DNA from: Solirubrobacterales bacterium
GTDB taxonomy: Bacteria > Actinomycetota > Thermoleophilia > Solirubrobacterales > Solirubrobacteraceae
Direction of reading: 5' to 3'
DNA: 8,232 nucleotides
Assembly: GCA_003157595.1 (NCBI GenBank)
Contig: PMKB01000088.1
Location: 1 to 8,232, forward strand
Below, in pieces: positions 1 to 6,792 of the stretch. Position 1 is the first letter of the stretch; each line of letters opens with the position of its first letter. The notes beneath the pieces are model-generated. The model searched no databases. It was not told the DNA's origin and saw nothing but the letters and a program-made list of their open reading frames with translations. The translations under genes and the position numbers were made by a program.

Positions 1-219
1 GACCGCGGTCGATGTCGTCTCGACCACACGCAGGTGCGTCGGGTGCGAATCGCCGTTCTGCCGCGCAAGGTTCACGATGATGCTTCGCAAGCGAGACCGG
101 ACCGCCGCGCTCACGGGCCACCCACCAGTCGTGGTTGCGCTCACCGCGCCGGCGAATCCGCCGAACGAAACGGCCACGCCGATCACCGCCGCAAGCGCGC
201 AACGCCTCGCGCTAAACAC
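1..219 (-). CDS. Secreted protein of unknown function, truncated by left window edge
   Basis: The reading frame is open from a GTG at 219 to the window edge (73 codons), so the C-terminus is missing. The start is set by AGGAG eight bases upstream of the GTG. Residues 1-28 form a classic Sec signal peptide: MFSARR, then a hydrophobic core (ALAAVIGVAVSFGGFAGA) and a likely cleavage near AVSA. The mature part begins TTTGGWPVSAAV, followed by RLRSIIVNLARQNGDSHP and THLRVVETT. The NGDSHP-x-H/V pattern recalls small secreted proteins of Actinobacteria with no assigned function. That is a recollection of pattern, not a search result. Codons are strongly G/C-ending, as expected here. It lies 221 bp downstream of the stop of the next secreted protein on the same strand, so it probably has its own promoter. 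Function is unknown. Confidence 0.7.
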   Translation of the reverse strand, partial: MFSARRCALAAVIGVAVSFGGFAGAVSATTTGGWPVSAAVRSRLRSIIVNLARQNGDSHPTHLRVVETTSTAV

Positions 220-426
220 TCGCTCCACTCCTCGCGCAGACAACACGGTTCACGGTGCCTCTGCGCCTAAAGCTACTCGCAGACGACCGCCCAGAGTAGA
301 AGGAGGCGTCGGCGGCGATACGGGTGGCGGTCGGGTCGGCAGGCTCCTGCGCGTGCGAGACGAGGCAGGCGTGCTCACACGCTCCACCGTCTGACCTGCG
401 CGTCGTCCGATCAGGCACGTGCGCGG

Positions 427-456
427 CGTCCACCGAGGGGTCAGGGGTGGTGGACG
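427..456 (-). repeat. Inverted repeat spanning the stop codon of the propeller-like gene
   Basis: CGTCCACC at 427-434 and GGTGGACG at 449-456 form a perfect 8-bp stem with a 14-nt loop. The loop contains the TGA stop of the upstream minus-strand gene. No T-run follows on the minus strand, so this is at best a weak or Rho-assisted terminator or a 3'-end stabilising hairpin. It may be chance in GC-rich DNA. Confidence 0.3.
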
Positions 457-1820
457 GCGGCGAAGACTCCGTGCGGTTCGTTGTCGACCCATTTGTTCCA
501 GATGACGATCGCGTTGCCCGCGCCGTCGATTCCTGTTTTGATCGTTTGTGCCGCCACGTCGCTGGGGGCGATGACGGCGGGTCGGCTGAGGCGCTGGCCG
601 GTGCCGGTTGCTGCGGCTACACTCGAGTACGCGGGGTTGGTGGTCGTGCCCCCCTGGTCGTTCCAGGCGATCACGAACTGGCCTGCGAGGTTCGCCGCGA
701 GTACGGGTGAGTAGATCGCATTGGGGTCTCCGACCGCGCGGGCCTTGGCGAAGCGAGTGCCCGATGCGGGGAGTAGTGACCATTCCGGGTCGTAGGCCGT
801 GTCGCCATTGAACGCGGTCAGCGCACCGTGGGTGCCGTCGGAGGTGGCGACCGGCGTGTCGCCTGTGGAGGCCAGTCGCTGCGCGAGCGAGAACGGCCCG
901 CCGTTACGACTGGCCGCGGCCAGCACGCCACTGTTGGTGCCGACGTCCGAGAGGACGGCGGCTGTGCCATCGTCAGCGAGCGTGGCGGCGACGTTGAACG
1001 GCGCGCTGTGAAACGACTCCACTGACGGCGTGACGGTGCAGCGGCCCGTCGCCGTGCACCGCACCGCTCGCACCACGCTGGCTGGGCTGCCGACGCCGCG
1101 CACCCAAGCCGCGACGAGCGCGCCATCGTCATTGACCGAAACGGCGATCTGGGCGGAGTCATCGCCCTGCAGGTTCGAAAGCACCACAGTGCGTCCCAGC
1201 TGGCCGCCGCTCCCCAGCCGCGCATAGTCGAGCGATGCGTGCTGATGCAGCCGCAGCGGAGGGGACTCGCTCCACACCGCTAGGACCGCTCCGGCGCGCC
1301 CGGCGGCGAGCGCAACCAGTTGCCCGCCGTCCGGCAGCAACCGCCTGGGCGTTGAGAAGATGCCGTCGCGCGGTGCGGTCGCGACCATCCACGCGCCGCT
1401 GGGAAACTCGCTCCACGCCGCATAGGCCAACCCGGACCCCGAAAGCGCCACGTGCAGTCCGTCTGGCTGGTCGCTTCCGTGGCGGCTCAACACCACAGGC
1501 AACTTGAAACCCCCGGTCACTGTGCCGCGATCGACCACAACCGTCGCGCCCGTCCACTTCCCCACCCGCACCGCCCCACCCCGTCCGGTCCCCGCAAAGA
1601 TGCGTGGCGGCGTCCCGCCAAACCAGCCCGCGATCGCCTCGCCTTCCTCGCCGACGGCGAGCGCGGGGGAAAAGGCGTACTGCGACGACGCAACCAGTGC
1701 TCGCGGCGTGCTCCATGGCGCCCCGAGCGCAGCGCCAGACTGCGCAGCCGCGCCCGCGACGACCGCCGCGAGGGCACCGCCAATCAACGCGGCCAGCACC
1801 GAGCACTTCACCCTCAGCAA
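441..1820 (-). CDS. Secreted repeat protein, probable beta-propeller of unknown function
   Basis: This exported protein is 459 aa from TTG 1820 or 456 aa from GTG 1811. TTG 1820 is preferred because AGGAAGG lies seven bases before it; the same element is 16 bases before the GTG. Residues 5-28 are a signal peptide (KCSVLAALIGGALAAVVAGAAA), cleaved near AAA-QSG. The rest carries a repeat of the form hydrophobic-A-x-D/G-x-x-G-x-A-hydrophobic3-W/F, at about residues 53-66, 124-136, 170-183, 225-239, 276-291, 323-337, 373-386 and 428-441. Examples are ALAVGEEGEAIAGWF, IAVSVNDDGALVAAW and TGIDGAGNAIVIWNKW. Seven to eight copies at roughly 46-71-residue spacing is what a seven- or eight-bladed beta-propeller would show. 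Cys255 and Cys261 (RCTATGRC) may form a local disulfide. No catalytic motif or sortase anchor is visible, so a binding or envelope role is an inference. An in-frame extension to 2003 lacks a signal-like N-terminus and was rejected. Confidence 0.8.
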   Translation of the reverse strand: MLRVKCSVLAALIGGALAAVVAGAAAQSGAALGAPWSTPRALVASSQYAFSPALAVGEEGEAIAGWFGGTPPRIFAGTGRGGAVRVGKWTGATVVVDRGTVTGGFKLPVVLSRHGSDQPDGLHVALSGSGLAYAAWSEFPSGAWMVATAPRDGIFSTPRRLLPDGGQLVALAAGRAGAVLAVWSESPPLRLHQHASLDYARLGSGGQLGRTVVLSNLQGDDSAQIAVSVNDDGALVAAWVRGVGSPASVVRAVRCTATGRCTVTPSVESFHSAPFNVAATLADDGTAAVLSDVGTNSGVLAAASRNGGPFSLAQRLASTGDTPVATSDGTHGALTAFNGDTAYDPEWSLLPASGTRFAKARAVGDPNAIYSPVLAANLAGQFVIAWNDQGGTTTNPAYSSVAAATGTGQRLSRPAVIAPSDVAAQTIKTGIDGAGNAIVIWNKWVDNEPHGVFAAVHHP

Positions 1821-2234
1821 TCTGCTTCCTTCCTGGGGACCAACCAGCCGTACAGCCCGGCGTGCCGCGTGCCGCTCAAACCGCGAAACATGCCTACACG
1901 TAATACGCGCGGCAACACCGGATGTCACGCCGCGAGCTCCACCCACGCATACGGCGCGCTGCTGGTGCAGCCGCAACCAGAGCGTTCCCAGGACCATCGA
2001 CACCAGTTCGCGGGCCGTGGCGGCCTGCGGGCTGGTGGCGCACAGCGCGACGAGATCGTCTGCCTATCTGACCAGCACTCCCAGCCGCTGCCCCTCGGCC
2101 GCCCACGCCCCATGCCTTCTGGTCCGTCGATGGGGTCTCCTGCTAGCCCGCGAAGGAAGCGACCGCGGCACAGCCGCATGCGACCGCAGCAAATACCGGA
2201 TGCTTCAGAGCGACGCCAGACGTAGGCTCATGGC
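1821..2234. other. Divergent intergenic region, no convincing gene
   Basis: This 414-nt gap separates the minus-strand propeller-like gene from the plus-strand gene at 2235. Open frames exist on both strands, but they are Arg/Ser/His-rich compositional frames without starts, ribosome sites or recognisable motifs. Visible signals are the AGGAAGG ribosome site of the left gene (about 1828-1834, minus), a near-identical 11-mer pair at 2159-2169 and 2180-2190, and the TAGGCT box just before 2235. Confidence 0.5.
2223..2228 (+). promoter_or_regulatory. -10 box TAGGCT, leaderless-type promoter
   Basis: TAGGCT fits the actinobacterial TANNNT -10 pattern and ends six bases before the GTG at 2235, so transcription would begin at or next to the start codon. 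No Shine-Dalgarno precedes the GTG, which supports a leaderless message. No good -35 was found. The same GTAGGCTC octamer precedes the TetR gene start. Confidence 0.45.
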
Positions 2235-2915
2235 GTGAGTGTCTACCGGCGCCAGCTTCGGTTCGCGGTCGTTCCGGTTTTGCTTGTGCTCGTGAGCGCC
2301 GCCGTTGCGGTCGCGGCAACCTTCTCGACGCAGTCGCAGGCTCGACTGGCTGCGGCGCGCGCCGCTAGCTCAGCCTCCGGGCGCGTGTTCGAGCTGCCGT
2401 TCTCGGGGCCTTGCGCGAGCGGCAAGACGCCGCGCGTTCTCGGCGCCCTCGCCCAGGTCACCGTCCCGGCTTCATGGCACACCCTGCGTGTGCCGGCCTA
2501 CCACTGTGGACAGCCATATCTGCTGACCGACCGCCGCGGCGACGCCGGCCTGTGCGTGCAGCAAACCGTGTACGCGACCATGGCACCCAACACGGGGTCG
2601 GGGACTCCGGGAGCGTTCCTCGGGCACGGCTACACGGTCCTGGCGCGCGGGCGGCTACCGGCCGTGTCCGGCATGAGGGGCCTATGGGAGGAACTTGACG
2701 TCGGAGTGACATCGGCCTACCCGTCCTACCAGGTGGACGCCGCCTACGAGGCGGCGAACCACCGGGTGTTCTACGAGATCATCGTCGTCCCGCCGTTTCC
2801 AGCGCAGGGGTGCCCGGCCGCCACCGGCCCGCAGGCACGCGGCATCGCCCGAACGCTCGCGAGCTCGTTCCGGGTGCTCGTGACACACCCAGCCACCGCC
2901 GAGACCTACGGCTAG
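2235..2915 (+). CDS. Exported four-cysteine protein, possibly Mog1/PsbP-like fold, function unknown
   Basis: This is a 226-aa protein starting at GTG. An ATG five bases earlier runs straight into a stop. Residues 1-6 are basic (MSVYRR) and 9-29 are hydrophobic (RFAVVPVLLVLVSAAVAVAA), giving a signal peptide or N-terminal anchor without a lipobox. The exported domain has Cys60, Cys91, Cys107 and Cys193, enough for two disulfides. The segments QVTVPASWHTLRVP (74-87) and ARGIARTLASSFRVL (201-215) recall the 'VPxGW ... ia.SFr' beginning and end of Mog1/PsbP-like domains found in actinobacterial lipoproteins such as LpqN. This is a weak fold guess, and unknown function is the honest call. Composition is normal for the window. 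No partner gene is co-directional: the neighbours face away or converge. A leaderless-type TAGGCT box sits just upstream. Confidence 0.75.
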   Translation: MSVYRRQLRFAVVPVLLVLVSAAVAVAATFSTQSQARLAAARAASSASGRVFELPFSGPCASGKTPRVLGALAQVTVPASWHTLRVPAYHCGQPYLLTDRRGDAGLCVQQTVYATMAPNTGSGTPGAFLGHGYTVLARGRLPAVSGMRGLWEELDVGVTSAYPSYQVDAAYEAANHRVFYEIIVVPPFPAQGCPAATGPQARGIARTLASSFRVLVTHPATAETYG

Positions 2916-2928
2916 GCCGCAGCCTCCA

Positions 2929-2954
2929 GGCCCCATTGGGCCACTAGAACCAAT
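2929..2954 (+). terminator. Hairpin pair downstream of the four-cysteine protein
   Basis: GGCCC (2929-2933), loop CATT, then GGGCC (2938-2942) forms a short GC hairpin 14 bases after the TAG stop at 2913-2915. An overlapping alternative pairs ATTGG (2935-2939) with CCAAT (2950-2954). There is no T-run, so intrinsic termination is doubtful. Confidence 0.3.
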
Positions 2955-3093
2955 CCCGACCACCAGCCAGAAATCGGCCGGCTCCGGCACCGAAGGTAGC
3001 ACGTCCACAGACGCTCCCCGCACTCCTGTTAAGGACGACGAGCCGGGCCGCGGGAGCCTGGCGTGGGTGCTCGCTTTGTCTTCGGGTTGCGAG

Positions 3094-3915
3094 TTACGCG
3101 ACGTCGGACGGCGGACCTGGCGTCGTCGCGTGATGGTCGATGCCGCGCTTGGCGCCCCGCAAGATGAGGTACGTCGATACGCCGTTGACCCCGGCGAAGA
3201 TAGCCATCGCCACTGCCACCGCCGTCTTGGGTTCCAGCGCCACGACGGCCCCCGACAGCGCCCAGAAGAGCCCTGTGAACGAGAGAACTATGGTGCGGAG
3301 CAGGTGGTAGTTCTCGATTGCGTGATCGCGTCGCACGGCCGCCGTTTGCTCGTGAGCGGTCGCAGCTGCGGTTGACTGAACGCTCCGTAGTAGCGCATTC
3401 AGCTCGGCGCAGACGGGCTCGAGCTGGCGCAGATACATCGGGTACCTAGATCTGAGGCCCCCGCCGCGGCTCAATGCGGACACGTCCAAGGGCCTGCCGT
3501 GCGTGCGGTGCAGGAGCGGACACGGCGCAACGCGGGTGCCGGCGACGAATTCGACCACATCATCCGGTGCGCATCTATGCGTCGTGAGAGTGCCACGAAC
3601 GACCACGCGCTCAGCGCTGATCCACAGGCCAGAGCGGATTGCGCGCACGCCAAGCATCGTGAATGTGGCCGCAATGCCAAAGAGCATCACCGCGCTCCCT
3701 ACCGTGTTCGCGGTCGAGGAGGGGACCTTCCAGTGGTAGAAGAAGACAATGTCGACCGCGAACCACCAATACAGAGCTGCGTTCGCGATGAAGAAGCCGC
3801 CCCATCCGAGCGTCCAGCGAAGTCTGCGCATCCAGATGCCGGGAGCGAGCGTGACACGCATGCCTCCCTGCGGCTGACTGGTGGTCGCAAGTGACGAAGA
3901 CATGCGCGGGCACAT
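3094..3915 (-). CDS. Membrane protein with bacterial PH-like domain
   Basis: The protein is 273 aa with four predicted membrane segments in two pairs: about 36-58 (LGWGGFFIANAALYWWFAVD), 69-91 (ANTVGSAVMLFGIAATFTML), 207-227 and 230-252. Between the pairs, residues 95-178 look like a bacterial PH domain of the bPH_6 type (Mycobacterium 'low molecular weight antigen 6' group). This rests on GLWISAERVVVRGTL followed by APDDVVEFVAG and later YLRQLEPVCAELNALL. In known members such domains follow a membrane hairpin and face the cytoplasm; ligands are mostly unknown. The C-terminal helix pair after an Arg/His-rich stretch (RRDHAIENYHLLR) is less usual. The start is uncertain. ATGs occur at 3915, 3903 and 3861. 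None has a well-spaced ribosome site; the last has GGGAGG only one base away. It is a monocistron, convergent with the gene ending at 2915. Confidence 0.7.
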   Translation of the reverse strand: MCPRMSSSLATTSQPQGGMRVTLAPGIWMRRLRWTLGWGGFFIANAALYWWFAVDIVFFYHWKVPSSTANTVGSAVMLFGIAATFTMLGVRAIRSGLWISAERVVVRGTLTTHRCAPDDVVEFVAGTRVAPCPLLHRTHGRPLDVSALSRGGGLRSRYPMYLRQLEPVCAELNALLRSVQSTAAATAHEQTAAVRRDHAIENYHLLRTIVLSFTGLFWALSGAVVALEPKTAVAVAMAIFAGVNGVSTYLILRGAKRGIDHHATTPGPPSDVA

Positions 3916-4524
3916 CGTCGCATCGAACCCGGAAGCCAGGTCGCCTGCATCGAGTGCAAAGGAGCAGCGCCCGCGGCTCGCCCCAAGACGCCTCCTGTGG
4001 ACGACGTCCGAGCGGGTCGGCCGAGGATCGGCACGCGCTCGCTCGCGTTGCGAGGAGCGGGAGCGGCGCCTGGACGGCGTGCCAGACTCGTTGGTCGTCC
4101 CGAGCGGGCGCGGTGCCCTCCGCTACTCGGCGCTCGAATCTGGGCGACAGCGAGAGCGGGCGGACGACCTCCGCGGGCTCCTGCATATTGTCCGAGGCAG
4201 TAGCCCGCGGCTCCGGCCCAGACGCTCCAAATCACGCGGGAGCAGGCGCGTGGAGCAAGAGCCGCTTCGCTGTTCCTTTCGCCGGGCGAACCGACAGTGA
4301 GCCGCGCTCCCCGGCGCGTTTGGTGCTGCTGACAGGGTCCGTGACGTTCACGGAGGTGGGCGTCCGCCAGGTTCGTGTGCCGGTCCGGTTGGCGACGTAG
4401 ATTCCGGGCATGTTTGGCGGTGTCCGCAGCGTCCTCATCGCGGCGCTGTGACGGCTCGACGGGCTGGTCGCGGCCGGCAAAACGACCGCTCGACGCTGAG
4501 GACGATGGCGGCGGAAGCTTCTGG
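3916..4524. other. Gene-poor stretch, possible remnants only
   Basis: About 610 nt with no convincing gene. Frames on both strands stay open, but most encode low-complexity Arg/Ser/Ala/Pro sequence without a start, ribosome site or family motif. Two short segments look more protein-like. The plus-strand stretch ending in TAG near 4400 ([10 protein letters not shown] ... [20 protein letters not shown]) resembles the beta-strand C-terminus of a surface protein. On the minus strand, 4232-4438 could encode a 68-residue peptide beginning [15 protein letters not shown]. They overlap on opposite strands, so at most one can be real. Either would be a decayed fragment or small orphan gene. An AGGAGG on the minus strand near 3989-3996 has no in-frame start. 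Confidence 0.4.
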
Positions 4525-5070
4525 CTACCCGTGCTGCAGGCCTTTCTCCCAATACAACGAGAACGTTGTCGGAATGCTCGCGCCGCACAGCGACTCCGAA
4601 ACGGTGCCGGTGACCGCGATCGTCTTCTTGCTTTTGATGTGGCCGGATGTCTTGAAGCGCCCGCTGATCGTGATCGTCCCAGGGTTGGGATTCGTGCCAG
4701 CGGTCGCGTCGTAGCTCGGGTCCACGTAGGCGGGACCCGAATAGGAGAACTTTCCGTTGCGGATCGGGATCGCCGTCGTGTAGGGGACGGCGAACGAGAT
4801 ACTCGTGCTGGATGTGCCATAGCCCGCGCTCGCAATCGCACTGGTGACCGGGCAGGAGACGCCTTGGGCGTAGGGGTCGCCGATGCTGCCCTTGCCGAGC
4901 TCCTTGCCGTTCTTGTCGACGTAGAGGTCCACGGGCGCCCCTGCCCCCTCGTGGGAGGCATAGACGCCGTCGTGAATCGAGCTCGCCCCCCCTGCGGCGT
5001 AGGCGACGCCGCCGAGGGCCATGGCGACAGCGACACTCATGGGCGCGACACGCGTCAACAGCTTGCTCAT
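4525..5070 (-). CDS. Small secreted beta-rich protein of unknown function
   Basis: This is a 181-aa exported protein. ATG 5070 is chosen over an in-frame GTG at 5181 because GGGAGGAG sits exactly five bases before it and a proper signal peptide follows: MSKLLTR, then [18 protein letters not shown], with cleavage near AYA-AGG. The mature chain ([75 protein letters not shown]) has the pattern of the small secreted beta-sandwich proteins frequent in Solirubrobacterales. These have a 'G-x-Y' opening, one mid-chain Cys, an 'F-x-G/S-R-F' strand, then 'A-x-G-T-V/I' and a second Cys. Cys73 and Cys162 are the only cysteines and probably pair. The family has no known function that I can name. The upstream DNA is a broken receiver-domain gene whose last frame reads into this one, but the strong ribosome site marks an independent start. 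A TAGTGT -10-like box lies at 5106-5111. Confidence 0.8.
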   Translation of the reverse strand: MSKLLTRVAPMSVAVAMALGGVAYAAGGASSIHDGVYASHEGAGAPVDLYVDKNGKELGKGSIGDPYAQGVSCPVTSAIASAGYGTSSTSISFAVPYTTAIPIRNGKFSYSGPAYVDPSYDATAGTNPNPGTITISGRFKTSGHIKSKKTIAVTGTVSESLCGASIPTTFSLYWEKGLQHG

Positions 5071-5075
5071 CTGCA

Positions 5076-5083
5076 CTCCTCCC
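5076..5083 (-). promoter_or_regulatory. Strong ribosome binding site GGGAGGAG
   Basis: GGGAGGAG on the minus strand, five bases before ATG 5070. It decides the start of the secreted protein against the longer frame beginning at 5181. The same element, in the context GCGGGAGGAGT, precedes the SnoaL-like gene at 6742. Confidence 0.75.
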
Positions 5084-5177
5084 GCAGCTCGACCGCTTCG
5101 GGGAGACACTAGCGAAACCCAAGGAACGCGAGCGCGCCGACGAACACTCGCATCGCGACGAAAGCAACCGCCGCAGC

Positions 5178-5500
5178 TCACCGCCCGCGCGCAGCTGCGT
5201 CGCGCGACGAGGGACTGCGCGAGTCGCTCCTCTGGTTCTTGGTCGCGCCGGCGAAGTTGGGCGTCGATGGCCGTTGTCGCCGCTGCGCGCGAATCGGTTT
5301 CGTGACGTAGTCGTCTGTTCCGGCCTCAAGGCAGCGTTCGCGATCACGGAAGCGTGCGCGGTCATCGCGATCACCGGCGTGTGTCGCACGCCGTCCTCGC
5401 GGCGGCGCAGCTCGCGCGTCGCCTCGAAGCCGTCGAGGACTGGCATCTGACAGTCCATGAGGACGGCGACGGCGCGCCGTTTACCTCGGCCTGACGTCGG
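5178..5500 (-). pseudogene. Frameshifted C-terminal response-regulator receiver (REC) domain remnant
   Basis: Three minus-strand frames read in turn as one receiver domain. From about 5473, frame 1 gives [21 protein letters not shown], then [11 protein letters not shown] up to about 5348. One missing base near 5346 moves the match to frame 2: [21 protein letters not shown] second missing base near 5287 moves it to frame 3: [20 protein letters not shown]. The phospho-acceptor Asp of LMDCQMP, the switch Thr in TAHA and the invariant Lys of VTKP are all still legible. The first ~50 residues (acidic pocket and first strands) and any kinase part are absent; the fragment begins right after the SDR stop at 5508. 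The [16 protein letters not shown] and DDYVTKP wording is typical of receiver domains at the C-terminus of hybrid histidine kinases. It is therefore probably a decayed hybrid-kinase tail with no product. Sequencing error could explain one shift, but not the truncation. Confidence 0.85.
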
Positions 5501-5507
5501 GCGAGCG

Positions 5508-6335
5508 TCAGCTGGCGGATCGGAACGCCGTAGCGGCGAACTGCTCGAAGCTGCACGGTGGCTGACCGGTGACGTGCTCGACGTCGGGCGTCACCCTGTC
5601 CTCAGCGCCCGCCGCGATGACCGCGTCGAGCTCGGCCAGTGCCTGCGCGAACGGAGGCGGGTAGGTGCTGGCTAGCAGCTCGACCAGTTCGGCGGGGGCC
5701 ACCGGCTCGAAGGCCACGGGACGACCGCGGGCCGCGCCGACGATTTCGGCTACGCGCCGGTAGCTCAGCGCCTCAGGCCCGGTCAGGACCAGCTCGGCCG
5801 CGGGCCTCGTCTCGCCGAGCAGCGCGTGCGCGGCCACGGCGGCGATGTCGTCGGCGTCGACGAAGCCGACTCGTGCCTCGCCGGTCGCGGTTACGATGCG
5901 ATCCTCGTCACGGATCATCCGTGCCAAATGGTGCTCACCGGTCACGTTCTGCATGAACCACGAGGGCCGCAGCACCACGAAGTCGTCCGACCCGCTCTCC
6001 GCCAGAGCCTGATGCACCACCCCGGCGGCCAAGGTACCCATCGGAGTCACCGAGCTGCTGAGCAGCACCAGCCGTTCGACGCCGCTTCGGCGCGCCAGCT
6101 CGATGAAAGGCACCATCACGGGCGCGACATCGATACCGGGCGGCGGGACGAGGTAAACGCGGCCGCAGCCATCGAGCGCCGACGGCCACGTGCTGGCGGC
6201 GTGCCAGTCGAACTGGACATCGCTGCCGTGCCGACTGGCGGTGCGCACCTCGGCTCCGGCCAAGCGTGCCGCCGCGGCGACGCGCGATCCGGTCGTCCCG
6301 GTCGCACCGGTGACGAGCACTCGTGCGCCGCTCAT
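5508..6335 (-). CDS. NmrA-like atypical SDR, ergot-alkaloid EasG/AFUA_2G17970-type oxidoreductase
   Basis: This 275-aa protein is probably a cytosolic NAD(P)-dependent reductase. A Rossmann nucleotide loop sits at the N-terminus: [14 protein letters not shown] with G10, G13 and G16 as GxxGxxG. Strand 2 is EVRTASR (29-35). Further hallmarks are QFDW (41-44), STW (48-50), [15 protein letters not shown] (60-74), [19 protein letters not shown] (77-95), [10 protein letters not shown] (121-130), [19 protein letters not shown] (150-168) and [16 protein letters not shown] (185-200). This order and wording match the NmrA-like family containing fungal festuclavine dehydrogenase (EasG) and many bacterial homologues of unknown substrate. 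There is no classical YxxxK pair, as usual for this atypical SDR group. Its ATG overlaps the stop of the SnoaL-like gene by four bases (ATGA), so translation is probably coupled and the two proteins co-produced. The substrate cannot be deduced. The fungal link does not imply ergot chemistry. Confidence 0.9.
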   Translation of the reverse strand: MSGARVLVTGATGTTGSRVAAAARLAGAEVRTASRHGSDVQFDWHAASTWPSALDGCGRVYLVPPPGIDVAPVMVPFIELARRSGVERLVLLSSSVTPMGTLAAGVVHQALAESGSDDFVVLRPSWFMQNVTGEHHLARMIRDEDRIVTATGEARVGFVDADDIAAVAAHALLGETRPAAELVLTGPEALSYRRVAEIVGAARGRPVAFEPVAPAELVELLASTYPPPFAQALAELDAVIAAGAEDRVTPDVEHVTGQPPCSFEQFAATAFRSAS

Positions 6336-6742
6336 GACGCCTCGGTTGTGCCTGCTCGGTCGCCCAGCGCAAGCGGGTTCCAGTAGTCGCGATACGACAC
6401 GATGCGCCCGCCTGCCGCGCGGACGACGGCGACGTAGCGCATCGAGTAGGTCCGGCCGCTGTCGAGCAATCGAAGGCGGGCGGTCATCTCCGCGACGATG
6501 GTCTCGGCGACGTCGGTCTCGTAGACGACCAGGTTGGTGATCGCGTCGTAACCGACGCGTGCGAGCAGCGGCTCGAGATAGCGCCGGAGGTTCTCACGTC
6601 CGCGCAGCCGCTCGGGACGCCCGGGCGGGGCAAACGGGAACTCGAACTCGACGTCGTCACTGCACAGGTCGAGATAACCGGCGAGGTCGCCGTCGCCGAG
6701 GCGCTCCAACCCTGCCTGGAACAGCTCCGCGGTTGCCGACAT
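6332..6742 (-). CDS. SnoaL-like / NTF2-like fold protein
   Basis: This 136-aa protein is the usual length for one SnoaL-like domain. ATG 6742 is set by GGGAGGAG four bases upstream. Residues 1-28 give the opening helices (AELFQAGLERLGDGDLAGYL), followed by CSDDVEFEFPFAPPGRPERLRGRENLRRYL, where 'DDVEFEFPF..P' and 'L.GRE.L..YL' are typical of the family. The barrel strands follow (NLVVYETDVAETIVAEMTARLR, YSMRYVAVVRAAGGRIVSYRDYWNPLA), and 'I..YRDYWNP' is a hallmark ending. The cone-shaped pocket of this fold binds small hydrophobic ligands. Members include polyketide cyclases, limonene-epoxide-hydrolase-like hydrolases and many uncharacterised proteins, so a specific activity cannot be named. 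It is the first gene of a two-gene operon with the SDR and diverges from the TetR gene, whose product likely represses it. Confidence 0.88.
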   Translation of the reverse strand: MSATAELFQAGLERLGDGDLAGYLDLCSDDVEFEFPFAPPGRPERLRGRENLRRYLEPLLARVGYDAITNLVVYETDVAETIVAEMTARLRLLDSGRTYSMRYVAVVRAAGGRIVSYRDYWNPLALGDRAGTTEAS

Positions 6743-6764
6743 GCTACTCCTCCCGCGTTCGGAT

Positions 6765-6781
6765 CCGGACCGCTGGTCCGG
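6765..6781. promoter_or_regulatory. Perfect 17-bp palindrome, candidate TetR operator
   Basis: CCGGACC-GCT-GGTCCGG is a perfect inverted repeat (7-bp arms, 3-bp spacer) between divergent tetR and the SnoaL-SDR operon. It lies just downstream of the predicted operon transcription start, about +5 to +21, where a bound repressor would block initiation. Length and symmetry suit a TetR-family dimer. The binding itself is inferred. Confidence 0.6.
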
Positions 6782-6792
6782 CTGGCAGGCAC

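Noticed and set aside
1168..1180. GGTTCGAAAGC, resembling a tRNA T-loop
   Set aside because: No matching acceptor stem or anticodon arm nearby, and it lies inside the propeller-like coding region.
1821..2003. N-terminal extension of the propeller-like protein to 2003
   Set aside because: It would add 61 residues ahead of a normal signal peptide, and the ribosome-site spacing supports TTG 1820 instead.
1452..2238. Two long plus-strand frames opposite the start of the propeller-like gene (1452-2225 and 1504-2238)
   Set aside because: They are antisense to a gene with signal peptide and repeats, and are Arg/Pro/Ala-rich without family features. They stay open because stops are rare in GC-rich DNA.
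3699..5036. 445-codon minus-strand open frame
   Set aside because: Ser/Arg/Pro-rich shadow of the secreted gene and of the gene-poor stretch. It has no ribosome site or motif, and the genuine secreted protein in another frame has a strong start.
4232..5458. Long minus-strand open frame (about 408 codons) beginning [10 protein letters not shown]
   Set aside because: Only its first ~40 codons resemble a protein (receiver domain). After the frameshift near 5346 it is an out-of-frame reading of the receiver remnant and of the secreted protein at 4525-5070.
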